DNA of 64,000 nucleotides, taken from positions 1,240,001 to 1,304,000 of the forward strand of contig CAVUZI010000011.1 in NCBI GenBank assembly GCA_963745955.1, in the 5' to 3' direction. Source of the stretch: Bog-756 sp963745955 (GTDB taxonomy: Bacteria; Actinomycetota; Acidimicrobiia; Acidimicrobiales; RAAP-2). The notes below the pieces were generated by a model. The model made no database searches. It saw nothing but the letters and a program-made list of their open reading frames with translations, and was not told where the DNA came from. Numbering within the stretch: position 1 is the stretch's first letter; every line of letters begins with the position of its first letter. The position numbers and the translations under genes were made by a program. Of this stretch, positions 25,021 through 33,609 are shown one piece after another.

Positions 25021-25156
25021 AGCAGGGCTGTGAAACCAGCAGCCCTGTGAAACCAGCAGGGCTGTGAAACCAGCAGCCCTGTGAAACCAGCAGGGCCTGA
25101 ACCAACACTGAACCAACAGGGCCTGAACCAGCAGCCCTGTGAAACCAGCAGCCCTG
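25021..25156. repeat. 17-bp tandem repeat with alternately inverted core, likely dnaB terminator
   Basis: The unit is about 17 bp (CAGGGCTG or CAGCCCTG followed by tgaaaccag). The core alternates orientation: CAGGGCTG at 25023 and 25057, CAGCCCTG at 25040 and 25074, then degenerate copies to 25156. Each neighbouring pair folds into an 8-bp stem with a 9-base loop, so the transcript forms several hairpins just after the dnaB stop. No U-tract is seen. Confidence 0.7.
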
Positions 25157-25163
25157 TGCTTCG

Positions 25164-25199
25164 TTCAAATTTCGGAATTGGCCAAATTATCGCCTATAG
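25164..25199 (+). repeat. Left copy of inverted repeat flanking the IS66 remnant
   Basis: This about 36-bp AT-richer sequence (core CGGAATTG-CC-ATTATCG) is matched in inverted orientation at 26407-26441. It may be the end of a mobile element or a pre-existing dyad split by insertion. Confidence 0.6.
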
Positions 25200-25219
25200 C
25201 CGTTCGTTAGAGGCAATCC

Positions 25220-26287
25220 CTATCGCCCAGACGAGGCCAGCTCATCGGGGCCGAACGAGGTGGCACCGTCCGCTTTGGCCACTTGGACCCGGTGCCAGGT
25301 ATCGGCCAAGAAGGCCACCATGTCACGGGCCCACTCCTGGCCTTTGGTGTCCTTCACGGCGTCGAGCTCTCGGAGGTGGTGGGCGTTGCACAAGGCATGC
25401 TCCACCTCATCGTGGTGGGCAAAGGTGCGATAGGGGAGCCAGCCGTCATGGACCACCACCCCCCGCAGGTGGGCGAGGATGTCCATGGCCTCGATGGCGG
25501 TCGGGCCCCGTCTCGCATCGAGGTGGTACAAGGTCGAGTCCTGGGTCGAGACGGAGTGGACCCAGTGCAACGAGGCGGCCACCCGCAGGCCGGTCTCGTC
25601 GGCATGGACGACGTCGGCCGAGCGCAACTGGTCCCGGAGCGAGGACAAGAAGTCCTCCAGGCGCTCCGCCCCCTCACTGACCATGGCCACGATGATCCCG
25701 GTCGACACCGGGATCCCGTAGGCGTCCCGCATCAGTTCGGCCACCCGCTTGATGGGGAGGTGCTGGCGGACCACCAGGTAGCAGATCAGGGCCCGGAGGT
25801 TGGGCCCGTAACAGGCCGGGCCGGTGGCCGGAGCCGGGAACGGGGCGGCGGTCTCGGCTCCACAGCGACAGCGGCGACGCTCGCAGCGATGCTCGGTGAC
25901 CAGGGCCACCACCGGGGGCAGATCGAAGACCTGGCGGGTGATGACCTTGGTCACCGGGGCGGAGGCCAAACTTCCACCGCATTCACCACAGTGGTCCGGA
26001 TGGTGGTCCACAACCAGGTCAGGGTCTGCCACCTGGGCCAGGTGTTTGCCGGGGTCGCCCGGCTGTTTCCCAGGCTTCTTCCCCGAGCGGACCCGGCGGG
26101 ACTTGGGCGCGGGTTTGGCGTAGCCGTCGCTCGAGGGAGGCTTCGACGAATTCCGCGAATTCGTGCTCAGACGGGATCGCAGCCGAGCATTGTCCGCCGT
26201 CAGGGCCAGCACCGTGGCTTCGAGGGTGGCCAACCGATCGGCCTGGTCGACCAGGGCGGACCTCAGCTCGCCGTTCAGGGCCACCAA
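25220..26287 (-). pseudogene. IS66 family transposase (TnpC-like), C-terminally truncated
   Basis: IS66 features run in order: an N-terminal leucine-rich coil (LATLEATVLALTADNARLRS), NSRNSSKPPSSDGY, a zinc-finger pair (CGECGG, then CERRRCRCG), and the DDE core start VVHADETGLRV with VVHDGWLPYRTF. It stops at about 355 residues after FGPDELASSGR, whereas full IS66 transposases are near 500 residues and carry the last catalytic Glu further on. The element is therefore dead. The start is uncertain: TTG 26287 is the only plausible codon, and the homologous frame continues a little upstream. No tnpA/tnpB partners are present. Confidence 0.85.
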
Positions 26288-26406
26288 CTCGGCGTAGGGG
26301 GGCGCCCCGGAGGGCTCAGAGGGAGGGTCCTGGGTCGGAATTCCCCACGGTACGCGTGTTGTCTGCCCAGGTGGGGGACCCTCCGGTCAGGGGCTGAATA
26401 GTTACC

Positions 26407-26441
26407 CTGTAGCCGATAATCCGGACAATTCCGCAAACGAA
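26407..26441 (-). repeat. Right copy of inverted repeat flanking the IS66 remnant
   Basis: The complement of this 35-bp stretch aligns with 25164-25199 (shared CGGAATTG, ATTATCG and CTA-AG blocks). Immediately inside it, gggctgaatagttac (26391-26405) looks like an IS66-type end. Confidence 0.6.
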
Positions 26442-26486
26442 CTACACGGCCCGGGGCAGGCCAACAAAGAGTTGCTCGAGGTGGTC

Positions 26487-26996
26487 ATGAAGGGGTCGAC
26501 CGCAGAATTCGATGATGATGCTCCAGTGACCGAATTCGTCATCCCGCGCATACCCGCCTCGGCCGGCGCGCTGATCGCTGATGGAGAAGGCCGGATCCTC
26601 ATCCTCAAACCCACGTACAAATCGGGATGGACGATACCCGGAGGCCAGATCGAAGAGAACGGGGAATCCCCGTGGGAGGGCTGCCGTCGCGAGGTGCTCG
26701 AGGAGACGGGGCTCACTGTCACGTCGGGCCGGTTGGCCTGCGTAGATTTTCTTCGTCCGAGGGCCAGGCGTCCTGGTGGGCTTCGGTTCCTCTTTGACTG
26801 CGGCGCGGTCGGTGGTGATCAGAAGGCCCGGATCGTCCTGCAGGCAGAGGAGATCGAAGACCATCGATGGGTCGATGGAGAGGAGGCGGTCCAACGGTTG
26901 AGCGGACCGGTGGGGCGGAGAGTCGAACGTGTGCTGACCGCCACAGGCCCCCTGTATCTGGAAGAGGGCATTCCCGTAGCCGGCGTGACCGGATGA
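26487..26996 (+). CDS. Nudix hydrolase
   Basis: 169 residues from ATG 26487. The Nudix box GGQIEENGESPWEGCRREVLEETGL (in parts: GGQIEENGES, then REVLEETGL) fits Gx5Ex7REUxEExGU with all catalytic acids. The preceding GWTIPG and following FLRPRARRPGG are typical. It hydrolyses a nucleoside-diphosphate-linked substrate, identity unknown. An upstream TTG (26472) is possible but weaker. It lies just downstream of the IS66 remnant, and its promoter may be affected by it. Confidence 0.88.
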   Translation: MKGSTAEFDDDAPVTEFVIPRIPASAGALIADGEGRILILKPTYKSGWTIPGGQIEENGESPWEGCRREVLEETGLTVTSGRLACVDFLRPRARRPGGLRFLFDCGAVGGDQKARIVLQAEEIEDHRWVDGEEAVQRLSGPVGRRVERVLTATGPLYLEEGIPVAGVTG

Positions 26997-27025
26997 GGTG
27001 TGACCGGATGTGTCAGCCGGGCGGG

Positions 27026-27916
27026 TCATCCTTCGCCCGATGGCGTCAGCCGGCCGATAAGCCGGTTGAGGTGCTCCCGACCGAGGTCGGCCACTCGGGT
27101 GCAGGCGAACCAAGGCTCGACGGGGATGGTGTCCGCCACCGGATGCACTTCGACCACTGATCCGAGGGCCAGTGCGTCGGCGCAGGCGAAGGTCGGCAAC
27201 AGGCTGAAACCGAGTCCGTGGGCCACCGCCGCGCCCACCACACGGAGGTCGGGTGCGACCAGCCGCAGATCGGCTTGGAAGGACCGGCCGAGCGAGGCGA
27301 GCCAGAATCGACGGGTCAGGGGGAGCTCGGCGCTGAAGGCCACCCAGGGCTTTCCGACCAGCCACGACCCGAGGTCCGTGAGCGATTCGAAGGGCTGATC
27401 CGGGGCCAGTGCCGGCGAGCCGACCAGCACGAAGCGCTTGGCGCCGATCGGGGTCGCGGTCAGGGATCGCCTTCCCGGGGTGACACTTGTCACGGCGATG
27501 TCGAGCTCCCCGTGCTCCAGCAGGTCGAGGATGACGTCGTCCGACCCGAACCGGGCGGAGAGTGCCGGGGACTCCGGTCCCAGCCGGGGGACGACGGCAT
27601 ACGAAAAGAACTCGGCCGAGGAGCCCAACCTGACACTGGCTGCGCCCGGGCTGACGGTTCCACCGTCGATCCCGGCAAGGACGGGCTCCAGGCGGTCGAG
27701 CGATTCGGCCACCTGGGCGTGCAGTTCGCGCCCCCGACGGGTGGGCTCGACCCCCTGTGACGTACGGATGAAGAGGGGCAGGCCAATCCGGCGCTCGAGT
27801 GAAGCCAACTGCTGGCTGGCCGCCGGCTGCGACAAGTTCCGCTGTTCGGCGCCGCCACTGACGGAACCCGACCGGTAGATGGCCACAAAGGTGCGCAGCC
27901 ACTCCGAGACAGCCAT
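27026..27916 (-). CDS. LysR family transcriptional regulator
   Basis: 296 residues. The N-terminal helix-turn-helix (WLRTFVAIYRSGSVSGGAEQ, then LSQPAASQQLASLERRIGLPLFIR in parts) is a clear LysR HTH. The C-terminal half is the periplasmic-binding-like effector domain (LDIAVTSVTPGRR, GLGFSLLPTFACADAL). It is divergent from the methyltransferase gene across a 70-base gap, the usual layout for a LysR target. The effector is unknown. Confidence 0.93.
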   Translation of the reverse strand: MAVSEWLRTFVAIYRSGSVSGGAEQRNLSQPAASQQLASLERRIGLPLFIRTSQGVEPTRRGRELHAQVAESLDRLEPVLAGIDGGTVSPGAASVRLGSSAEFFSYAVVPRLGPESPALSARFGSDDVILDLLEHGELDIAVTSVTPGRRSLTATPIGAKRFVLVGSPALAPDQPFESLTDLGSWLVGKPWVAFSAELPLTRRFWLASLGRSFQADLRLVAPDLRVVGAAVAHGLGFSLLPTFACADALALGSVVEVHPVADTIPVEPWFACTRVADLGREHLNRLIGRLTPSGEG

Positions 27917-27918
27917 TC

Positions 27919-27949
27919 ATTAATCTTATATGAGGGGTGCATCAATCTT
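27919..27949. promoter_or_regulatory. Candidate LysR-binding direct repeats
   Basis: ATTAATCTT (27919-27927) and ATCAATCTT (27941-27949) are 22 bp apart, two helical turns, in an AT-rich patch between the divergent lysR and methyltransferase genes. Function is inferred from position. Confidence 0.4.
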
Positions 27950-27986
27950 GTTTGCCAATGGATGGGTGACGGCTCAAGCTAGGGAG

Positions 27987-28784
27987 ATGACCGACGTCCC
28001 GTACACCCACGGCCACCACGACAGCGTGTTGCGCTCCCATCGATGGCGGACGGCGGAGAACTCGGCCGGACACCTGTTGAGCCGGCTGTCCCCGGGCATG
28101 ACCCTGCTGGACGTGGGCTGTGGACCCGGCACCATCACCTGCGACCTGGCCCGCCGTCTGGTCCCGGGGCAGGTGATCGGGGTCGACGCTTCTGCGGAGG
28201 TCGTCGAGGAAGCCACCGCCGCCGGTGCCGACATTCCGTCGGTCAGCTTCGAACAAGGTGATCTGTTCGACCTCCGGTTCGAAGACGGGACGTTCGACGT
28301 GGTCCACGCGCATCAGGTACTCCAACATGTGGGGGACCCGGCGGCGGCGCTCACCGAGATGCGACGGGTATGCCGCCGCGGAGGGATCGTCGCGGTTCGA
28401 GACGGGGATTACCCGGCCATGACGTACTTTCCCGAGGACCCGCACATGGCACGCGCCTTTGAGGCGTATGGGTGCCTTACCCGGCTCAACGGGGCGAATT
28501 GGGATGCCGGGCGCAGGCTGCTCGATTGGGCCCTGGGTGTCGGCTTCTCCTCGGTGATCCCGTCCGCGTCGGCCTGGTGCTTCGCGACGCCGGGAGACCG
28601 GGCCTGGTGGGGGGACCTGTGGGCTGATCGCTTCACCCAATCGGGGTTGGCCGATCAGCTGCTCGCCCACGGCATCGCCACCATGGACGAACTCCGCCTC
28701 TTCGCCGACGCCTATCGACGGTGGGCGGCGGCGCCGGGTGGCTGGTTCGCCGTGCTCCACGGAGAGATCATCTGCACCGCGTGA
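27987..28784 (+). CDS. Class I SAM-dependent methyltransferase
   Basis: 265 residues from ATG 27987, with AGGGAG upstream. An open frame extends 19 codons further but lacks family similarity. The SAM motif I is LLDVGCGPGTITCDLA at about 42-57, then GVDASAEVVEEA (motif II), DLRFEDGTFDVVHAHQVLQHV and the LxEMxRV helix. This is the ubiE/Methyltransf_11 type acting on a small molecule. It is probably regulated by the divergent LysR protein. Confidence 0.9.
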   Translation: MTDVPYTHGHHDSVLRSHRWRTAENSAGHLLSRLSPGMTLLDVGCGPGTITCDLARRLVPGQVIGVDASAEVVEEATAAGADIPSVSFEQGDLFDLRFEDGTFDVVHAHQVLQHVGDPAAALTEMRRVCRRGGIVAVRDGDYPAMTYFPEDPHMARAFEAYGCLTRLNGANWDAGRRLLDWALGVGFSSVIPSASAWCFATPGDRAWWGDLWADRFTQSGLADQLLAHGIATMDELRLFADAYRRWAAAPGGWFAVLHGEIICTA

Positions 28785-28816
28785 CGACGGGCGGTTCAGC
28801 CGGTCGAGGGGCCGGC

Positions 28817-29683
28817 CTAGAGGATGGCATCGAGGAAGCGACCTGGGGCTTCGACCATGGGGTAGTGGCCGACCCGCTCCAACAGGTGGAGCTGGACGTC
28901 CGGTCGCGCCGAACGGAGACGATCGGCCATGGACGGTACGGCGATGGGGTCGTCCTGTCCCCAGATCACCACCAGAGGGGACGGGTGGCGCTCGATGGCT
29001 CCGGTGAAGCGTGGCTCGCCGTGCTTCCGCTCCTCGACGTACCGGATGAGGCGGGGGAGCAGCAGTTGTCCGTCCAGATGGGAGATCATCTCCCATTGAC
29101 CGGCAATCTCGTCGTCGTCGACCACGCTGGTGGGACTGAACGTGGCCGTCACGCCCGCCATCACCGTGGCCTGATCGAGCGGAGCATCCACAGGTAGCCG
29201 TTGATCGGGAAGGCCGAGGAGGAAGAGCTGGCCGGCACTGAATTGGGTGAGCCCGAAATAGATGCTCCCGTTGCTGAGTATCCGCCCGGCAATCTCGACG
29301 TCCCAGTTGCCCTCGAGATTGCGGGCCAGGAGCTCCCCGCCCACCGTGTCGCCGATGTCGTGGGTCAGCAACGCCAGGCGGTTCACCCCGACGGCATCGA
29401 GAAAGGCCGCCGCGATGTCCGCTTGGATCGCGAAACTGTAGGTCCGGTCCGGCTTGTCGGACAGGCCGTAGCCGAGCATGTCGAAGAGCAGTACTCGACG
29501 ACCCTCCGCCAGCCGGTCGACGATGCCGTGGAAATCGAACGACGATGTCGGAAATCCATGGAGAATGAGCAGCGGTGCATGCAACTCGGTGCCGACTGCG
29601 GGCACGTCGACGGTGAAGATCCGATGACCGCACAAGGTCAGGTAGTGCCCCCGGGCCCTCCACGACTCGGCCGGCCGGCTCAC
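28817..29683 (-). CDS. Alpha/beta hydrolase, haloalkane dehalogenase / epoxide hydrolase type
   Basis: 288 residues. HGFPTSSFDF (oxyanion loop) at about 42-51, nucleophile Asp109 in LLTHDIGDTVG (the Asp-nucleophile elbow of dehalogenases and epoxide hydrolases), an acid in IWGQDDPIA and the catalytic His in RVGHYPMVEAP. Substrate unknown. It starts at GTG 29683 overlapping the stop of the dienelactone hydrolase-like gene by 4 bases, so the two form an operon. Confidence 0.9.
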   Translation of the reverse strand: MSRPAESWRARGHYLTLCGHRIFTVDVPAVGTELHAPLLILHGFPTSSFDFHGIVDRLAEGRRVLLFDMLGYGLSDKPDRTYSFAIQADIAAAFLDAVGVNRLALLTHDIGDTVGGELLARNLEGNWDVEIAGRILSNGSIYFGLTQFSAGQLFLLGLPDQRLPVDAPLDQATVMAGVTATFSPTSVVDDDEIAGQWEMISHLDGQLLLPRLIRYVEERKHGEPRFTGAIERHPSPLVVIWGQDDPIAVPSMADRLRSARPDVQLHLLERVGHYPMVEAPGRFLDAIL

Positions 29684-30468
29684 CCGATCAGCTGTGTCCG
29701 GAAGAAGTCGAGAACCTGGTCGAGCGCAGCGCGGGTAGGCGTTCCGGGCCGATCGTCGAGATCCTCGGTGAGCACCGAGTGGGCGGCCTTCTTGTGGCCG
29801 TGCGGATTTCCCGTGGACGAGTCGAGCTCGACGGCCACGAAGGAATCGCCGAGGAGTTCGCGGAGATGCTGGAACCGCTCGGGCGGGCTGAACTTGTCAC
29901 CGGTGAACCGAAGCCCGAGCACGCACGCTCCGGCCGCAGCCCGTTCTTGCACGCGGGCCGTGTCGGCCGGTGAGAGCCCGATGTCGCGCCGGAGGGACTT
30001 GGTCACTGGAAACGGAAGGGAGGGCTGGCTGAGCACCGGGGCCAGTACCACGTCGTCCACCATCATTCCCAGCGCGAACCCCCCGGTGAAGCACATGCCC
30101 ACCGCGCCGACTCCGGGCCCACCGCATGTTGCGTGCTCCGCGGCGGCCAGGGCGCGAAGCCAGCTGATGATGGGGCTCGTCTTTCCTTGGGCCAGCACGG
30201 TGAACTCGCGGCTGATACAGGCGCGGGTGAGGGAGGAGAGGACGTACCCGGGGGTGGCCGCCCGCCCGTCGTCGCCGAACAGGTGGGGCATCACCGCCGT
30301 GAATCCGCCGTCGACCACGGTGCGCCCGAAGGTGGCAACCGCCGGGGTGATGCCCGGCATCTCACTGATCACGATGACGGCCGGGCCTGACCCGGCCCGG
30401 TAGACCACCCGCTCCTTGCCGTCGGCGGAAAATGACCCCTGTTCGAATCCTGCCAGTGGATCGGCCAC
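29680..30468 (-). CDS. Dienelactone hydrolase family protein
   Basis: About 262 residues. The nucleophile elbow GAVGMCFTGGFAL carries the catalytic Cys, and the C-terminal region HGHKKAAHS holds the likely His. AVIVISEMPGITPAV matches the N-terminal strand. This family opens lactone rings in aromatic catabolism or acts as a general hydrolase. GTG 30468 (VADPLAGFEQ) is chosen over TTG 30489 for a plausible gaggt site upstream, but the choice is uncertain. It is coupled to the downstream hydrolase. Confidence 0.85.
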   Translation of the reverse strand: MADPLAGFEQGSFSADGKERVVYRAGSGPAVIVISEMPGITPAVATFGRTVVDGGFTAVMPHLFGDDGRAATPGYVLSSLTRACISREFTVLAQGKTSPIISWLRALAAAEHATCGGPGVGAVGMCFTGGFALGMMVDDVVLAPVLSQPSLPFPVTKSLRRDIGLSPADTARVQERAAAGACVLGLRFTGDKFSPPERFQHLRELLGDSFVAVELDSSTGNPHGHKKAAHSVLTEDLDDRPGTPTRAALDQVLDFFRTQLIG

Positions 30469-30509
30469 GGGGTGGACGTTACCTCGCAACCGGGCGGGGT
30501 TTCTCGGCC

Positions 30510-31325
30510 TCAGGCCAGGGACAGGGTGACCACCACCGGCAGGTGGTCGGATCCGGCAAACGCCCCCGCCCGGGCATCGAGCACCGAGACGGGAGGGGTG
30601 ATCAGCACGTGGTCGAGCTGGCTATGAGGTCGGTATGCCGGCCACGTGCGGACGGTGACCGCCCGTCGCCAACCCCTGAGGTAGGAGTTGACCGGCGGGC
30701 CCCAGAGATTCATGTCTCCGGCCAGCACCGAGGCATTGGTCGGTGGGGGAAGCAGGTTGCGCAGGAGGCGGTACTGGGCGTGAGAGCCGTGGGTGAAGTG
30801 GGACATGTGGGTCCCGAACACGGCGAGCAGCCCGCCGTCCAGTTCGATGTCGCATCCGATCACGACCCGGCGCGCCGCATCACGGCGAAGCTTCGTCAGC
30901 GGAATGACCGTGGATCGGTGCACGGGCAGTCGCGAGAGCATGGCCAGCCCCCACGTACCGTCGACGTACCTGGAGCCGGCCCGGTCGGAATTCAGTCGCC
31001 AGTGCTCGTCATCGAGCCGGAACGAGGTTCGCCAGGGTCCGATCGGTGGTCCCCAGCGGGCGGAGGCTGTCGTATGTGGATCGAAGAGACGGCCGTGGGC
31101 CAGGCCGATTTCAGCCACGACGGAGTAGCCCAGTTGACCGGCGACCACCGTGGCCGTGCTCGGGCCACCGTCATCCGGTGCCCACGATTCCTGCATGATG
31201 AGCAGGTCGGCATCGAGGTTCCGGCACTCCCTGACAACGTCGAAGGGCCTCCCCCAGCCGTCGACGCCGAGATGGATGTTGAAAGTGGCCAGCGTCAGGG
31301 ACACGGGCCGCCGCTCTCCGCTCAT
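30510..31325 (-). CDS. Endonuclease/exonuclease/phosphatase family protein
   Basis: 271 residues from ATG 31325 (MSGERRPVSLTLATFNIHLG). EEP-fold motifs: ATFNIHLG, LLIMQES (metal Glu), a central GTHMSH, VLAGDMNLWG and the C-terminal GSDHLPVVV with the catalytic His. It hydrolyses phosphodiester or phosphomonoester bonds, substrate unknown. The open frame extends 63 codons upstream, but with no conserved content. The 284-base gap to the divergent F420-type oxidoreductase (31326-31609) holds nothing else recognisable. Confidence 0.87.
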   Translation of the reverse strand: MSGERRPVSLTLATFNIHLGVDGWGRPFDVVRECRNLDADLLIMQESWAPDDGGPSTATVVAGQLGYSVVAEIGLAHGRLFDPHTTASARWGPPIGPWRTSFRLDDEHWRLNSDRAGSRYVDGTWGLAMLSRLPVHRSTVIPLTKLRRDAARRVVIGCDIELDGGLLAVFGTHMSHFTHGSHAQYRLLRNLLPPPTNASVLAGDMNLWGPPVNSYLRGWRRAVTVRTWPAYRPHSQLDHVLITPPVSVLDARAGAFAGSDHLPVVVTLSLA

Positions 31326-31609
31326 GTGAGCGGAGGACCGGCCAGGCCGGTGGTCATCCCGTGGCTCGGGTTGGGGCCTGACACGGTGGAGTCCCGTGGG
31401 GCCGTTGCGATGGCGGTCCCGCCCGGCGTGCAGAGGACGGGGGCCATGGGTCCAGTGTGCCACCCGAGCCGGGCGAGAAGGGGACACCGGGCCGCGCCCC
31501 GACATCCGGAGCAACCGGGTCCTCCGGGTGGGAGCATGTTCCGATGATCGAGCACGAGGGATGGGACCAACGCCTGGGGTCGGCAGTCGTGAGCGCGGTC
31601 GGAGGGCCG

Positions 31610-32689
31610 ATGAAATTCGACACGATGCTGCCCGGCCTCGAAGATGCCGGCGAGCACGCCCGCCGCCTCGAGGAGCTCGGGGTGGACGGGGCGTTCACCT
31701 TCGAGGGGCCCCACGATGTGTTCACTCCCCTCGTCCTGGCCGCGGTATCGACGACGACCCTCGAGCTGGCCACCAACGTGGCCATCGCCTTCCCCCGCAA
31801 CCCCGTGCAACTCGCCCACCAGGCGTACGATCTCCAACTGCTGTCGAAGGGGCGGTTCACCCTCGGACTCGGCTCCCAGATCCGAGCCCAGGTGGAGAAA
31901 CGTTACGGCGCCGCGTTCGATCGCCCGATCGCCCGCATGCGCGAACTGGTGGCTGCCCTCCGGGCCATCTTCGCCACCTGGCAGTCGGGCGATCAACTCG
32001 ACTTCCGTGGAGAGTTCACCTCCCACACGTTGATGCCTCCCACGTTCAACCCCGGCCCCCATCCCTTCGGGATGCCGCCTATCGCCATCGGCGGACTGGG
32101 GCCTCAGATGGTGCGTCTGGCGGCCGAAGTTGCGGACGGCCTGCTGGTCATGCCATTCAACACCGCCGGCCATTTCCGCCAGCGGACACTCCCGGCCATC
32201 GAAGAGGGCCTGGCGCGCGCCGGTCGATCGAGAACGGACCTGACCGTCACCGGAGAGGTCATCGTGTGCTGTGGCCGCAACGACGTGGAGATGGAGGCCG
32301 CCCGGCTGGCCGGCCGGTGGCTCCTCGCGTTCTACGCATCCACGCCCGCCTACCGGCCGGTGCTCGAGGTGGAGGGGTGGGAGGGCCTGCAGCCGGAACT
32401 CAATAAGCTCTCCAAGTCGGGTCGCTGGGAGGAGATGCCACACATGATCGACGAGACCATGCTCACCACACTTTCCGCCGTGGGGTCCCCGAAGGAGGTT
32501 GCCTCACTCGTTGCCGACCGGTTCGGTGGTCAGGTCGACCGGGTGGGGTTCTACACGCCCTCCGGCGTCTCCGATGAGACGCTGGGCGAACTGATTGACG
32601 TGCTGGCCGGGACCGGGACCGAGGCCGGCGCCGGTGCCGGGGCCGGAACGACGACGAACGGAACGACGACGAACGGAGGGACGCCATGA
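31610..32689 (+). CDS. LLM class F420-dependent oxidoreductase (luciferase-like)
   Basis: 359 residues. MKFDTMLPGLEDAGEHAR at the start, the TIM-barrel segments TNVAIAFPRNPVQLAHQAYDLQ (in parts: TNVAIAFPRNP, then LAHQAYDLQ), GRFTLGLGSQIRAQVEKRYG and MPPIAIGGLGPQMVRLAAEVADG are typical of the TIGR03617-type F420 family. A GGAGGG site 4-9 bases before ATG 31610 decides the start over an ATG at 31544. The C-terminal tail is a low-complexity Gly/Ala and TTTNG repeat. It overlaps the next hydrolase gene by 4 bases. Confidence 0.9.
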   Translation: MKFDTMLPGLEDAGEHARRLEELGVDGAFTFEGPHDVFTPLVLAAVSTTTLELATNVAIAFPRNPVQLAHQAYDLQLLSKGRFTLGLGSQIRAQVEKRYGAAFDRPIARMRELVAALRAIFATWQSGDQLDFRGEFTSHTLMPPTFNPGPHPFGMPPIAIGGLGPQMVRLAAEVADGLLVMPFNTAGHFRQRTLPAIEEGLARAGRSRTDLTVTGEVIVCCGRNDVEMEAARLAGRWLLAFYASTPAYRPVLEVEGWEGLQPELNKLSKSGRWEEMPHMIDETMLTTLSAVGSPKEVASLVADRFGGQVDRVGFYTPSGVSDETLGELIDVLAGTGTEAGAGAGAGTTTNGTTTNGGTP

Positions 32690-33606
32690 GTGGACCGGCC
32701 GGCGGGCACTACGACGAATTCTCGCTGTTCGAGGAGAACGCCACCGAGGCCGGACTTCCTTGGTCGGGCCCGCCGACCGTGCGTCGTGAGTTCGTCGAGA
32801 TGGACAGCGGCCGGAAGGTGAGTGCCCTGGTGTGGGGATCCGAGCCGGCCAGGATGGTGTTCCTGCACGGCGGGGGTCAGAACGCCCACACCTGGGACAC
32901 GGTGGCCCTCGCCCTCGACGTGCCTCTGGTGGCCATCGACCTACCCGGGCACGGGCACTCCGACTGGCCTGGGGACGGACGCGCCCTGGACACGGGGGCC
33001 ATGGCCGAGGACGTGGCCACGACCATGGCCCGACTGGCCCCTGACGCCGGCATGGTGGTGGGCATGTCGCTCGGAGGTATGACCGCCATCGCACTGGCCG
33101 CCAGGCATCCCGGCTCGGTCAGGCGACTGGCACTGGTGGACATCACCCCCGGGGTCGATCACGACAAGAGCTCCGACATCGCCGCCTTTCTTGCCGGCCC
33201 GGAGTCGTTCGCATCGTTCGATGAGATCCTTGAACGCACCATCCAGTTCAACCCCACCCGGTCCGAGTCGTCGCTACGACGGGGAGTGCTCCACAACGCG
33301 GTACAGCGCGAGGACGGGTCGTGGACCTGGCGCCACCAACTGGGACGCCCGTCGACCGGCACCGGCCTCCACGTGGACTCGCTCGACTTCGGCTCCCTGT
33401 GGGACGACCTCGAGCACATCGCCGTGCCGGTGCTGCTGGCTCGGGGCAAACTCTCACCCGTGGTCGACGACGCCGACGAAGCAGAGTTCCGTCGGCGCCG
33501 ACCGACCGACCTGGTGGTCACGGTTGAGGGCGCGGGCCACAGCATCCAAGGGGACCAGCCGGTCGAGCTGGCCCGCATCCTCAGCCGCTTCTCCGTCGGA
33601 GACTGA
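32686..33606 (+). CDS. Alpha/beta hydrolase
   Basis: 306 residues. HGGGQNAHTWD (oxyanion loop) at about 61-71, nucleophile Ser in VVGMSLGGMTAI, catalytic acid after LLARGKLSPVVDD and His in EGAGHSIQGDQP. ATG 32686 overlaps the upstream stop (ATGA), so it is co-translated with the F420-type oxidoreductase, suggesting a joint catabolic step (inference). Only three bases separate it from the convergent lon gene. Confidence 0.9.
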   Translation: MSGPAGGHYDEFSLFEENATEAGLPWSGPPTVRREFVEMDSGRKVSALVWGSEPARMVFLHGGGQNAHTWDTVALALDVPLVAIDLPGHGHSDWPGDGRALDTGAMAEDVATTMARLAPDAGMVVGMSLGGMTAIALAARHPGSVRRLALVDITPGVDHDKSSDIAAFLAGPESFASFDEILERTIQFNPTRSESSLRRGVLHNAVQREDGSWTWRHQLGRPSTGTGLHVDSLDFGSLWDDLEHIAVPVLLARGKLSPVVDDADEAEFRRRRPTDLVVTVEGAGHSIQGDQPVELARILSRFSVGD

Positions 33607-33609
33607 CCC

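Noticed and set aside
25021..25156. CRISPR-like repeats after dnaB
   Set aside because: The period is only 17 bp, there are no distinct spacers and no cas genes; the core inversion fits hairpins.
30437..30460. tRNA T-arm-like gttcgaatcc
   Set aside because: It lies inside the dienelactone hydrolase reading frame and no acceptor, D or anticodon stems can be built around it.
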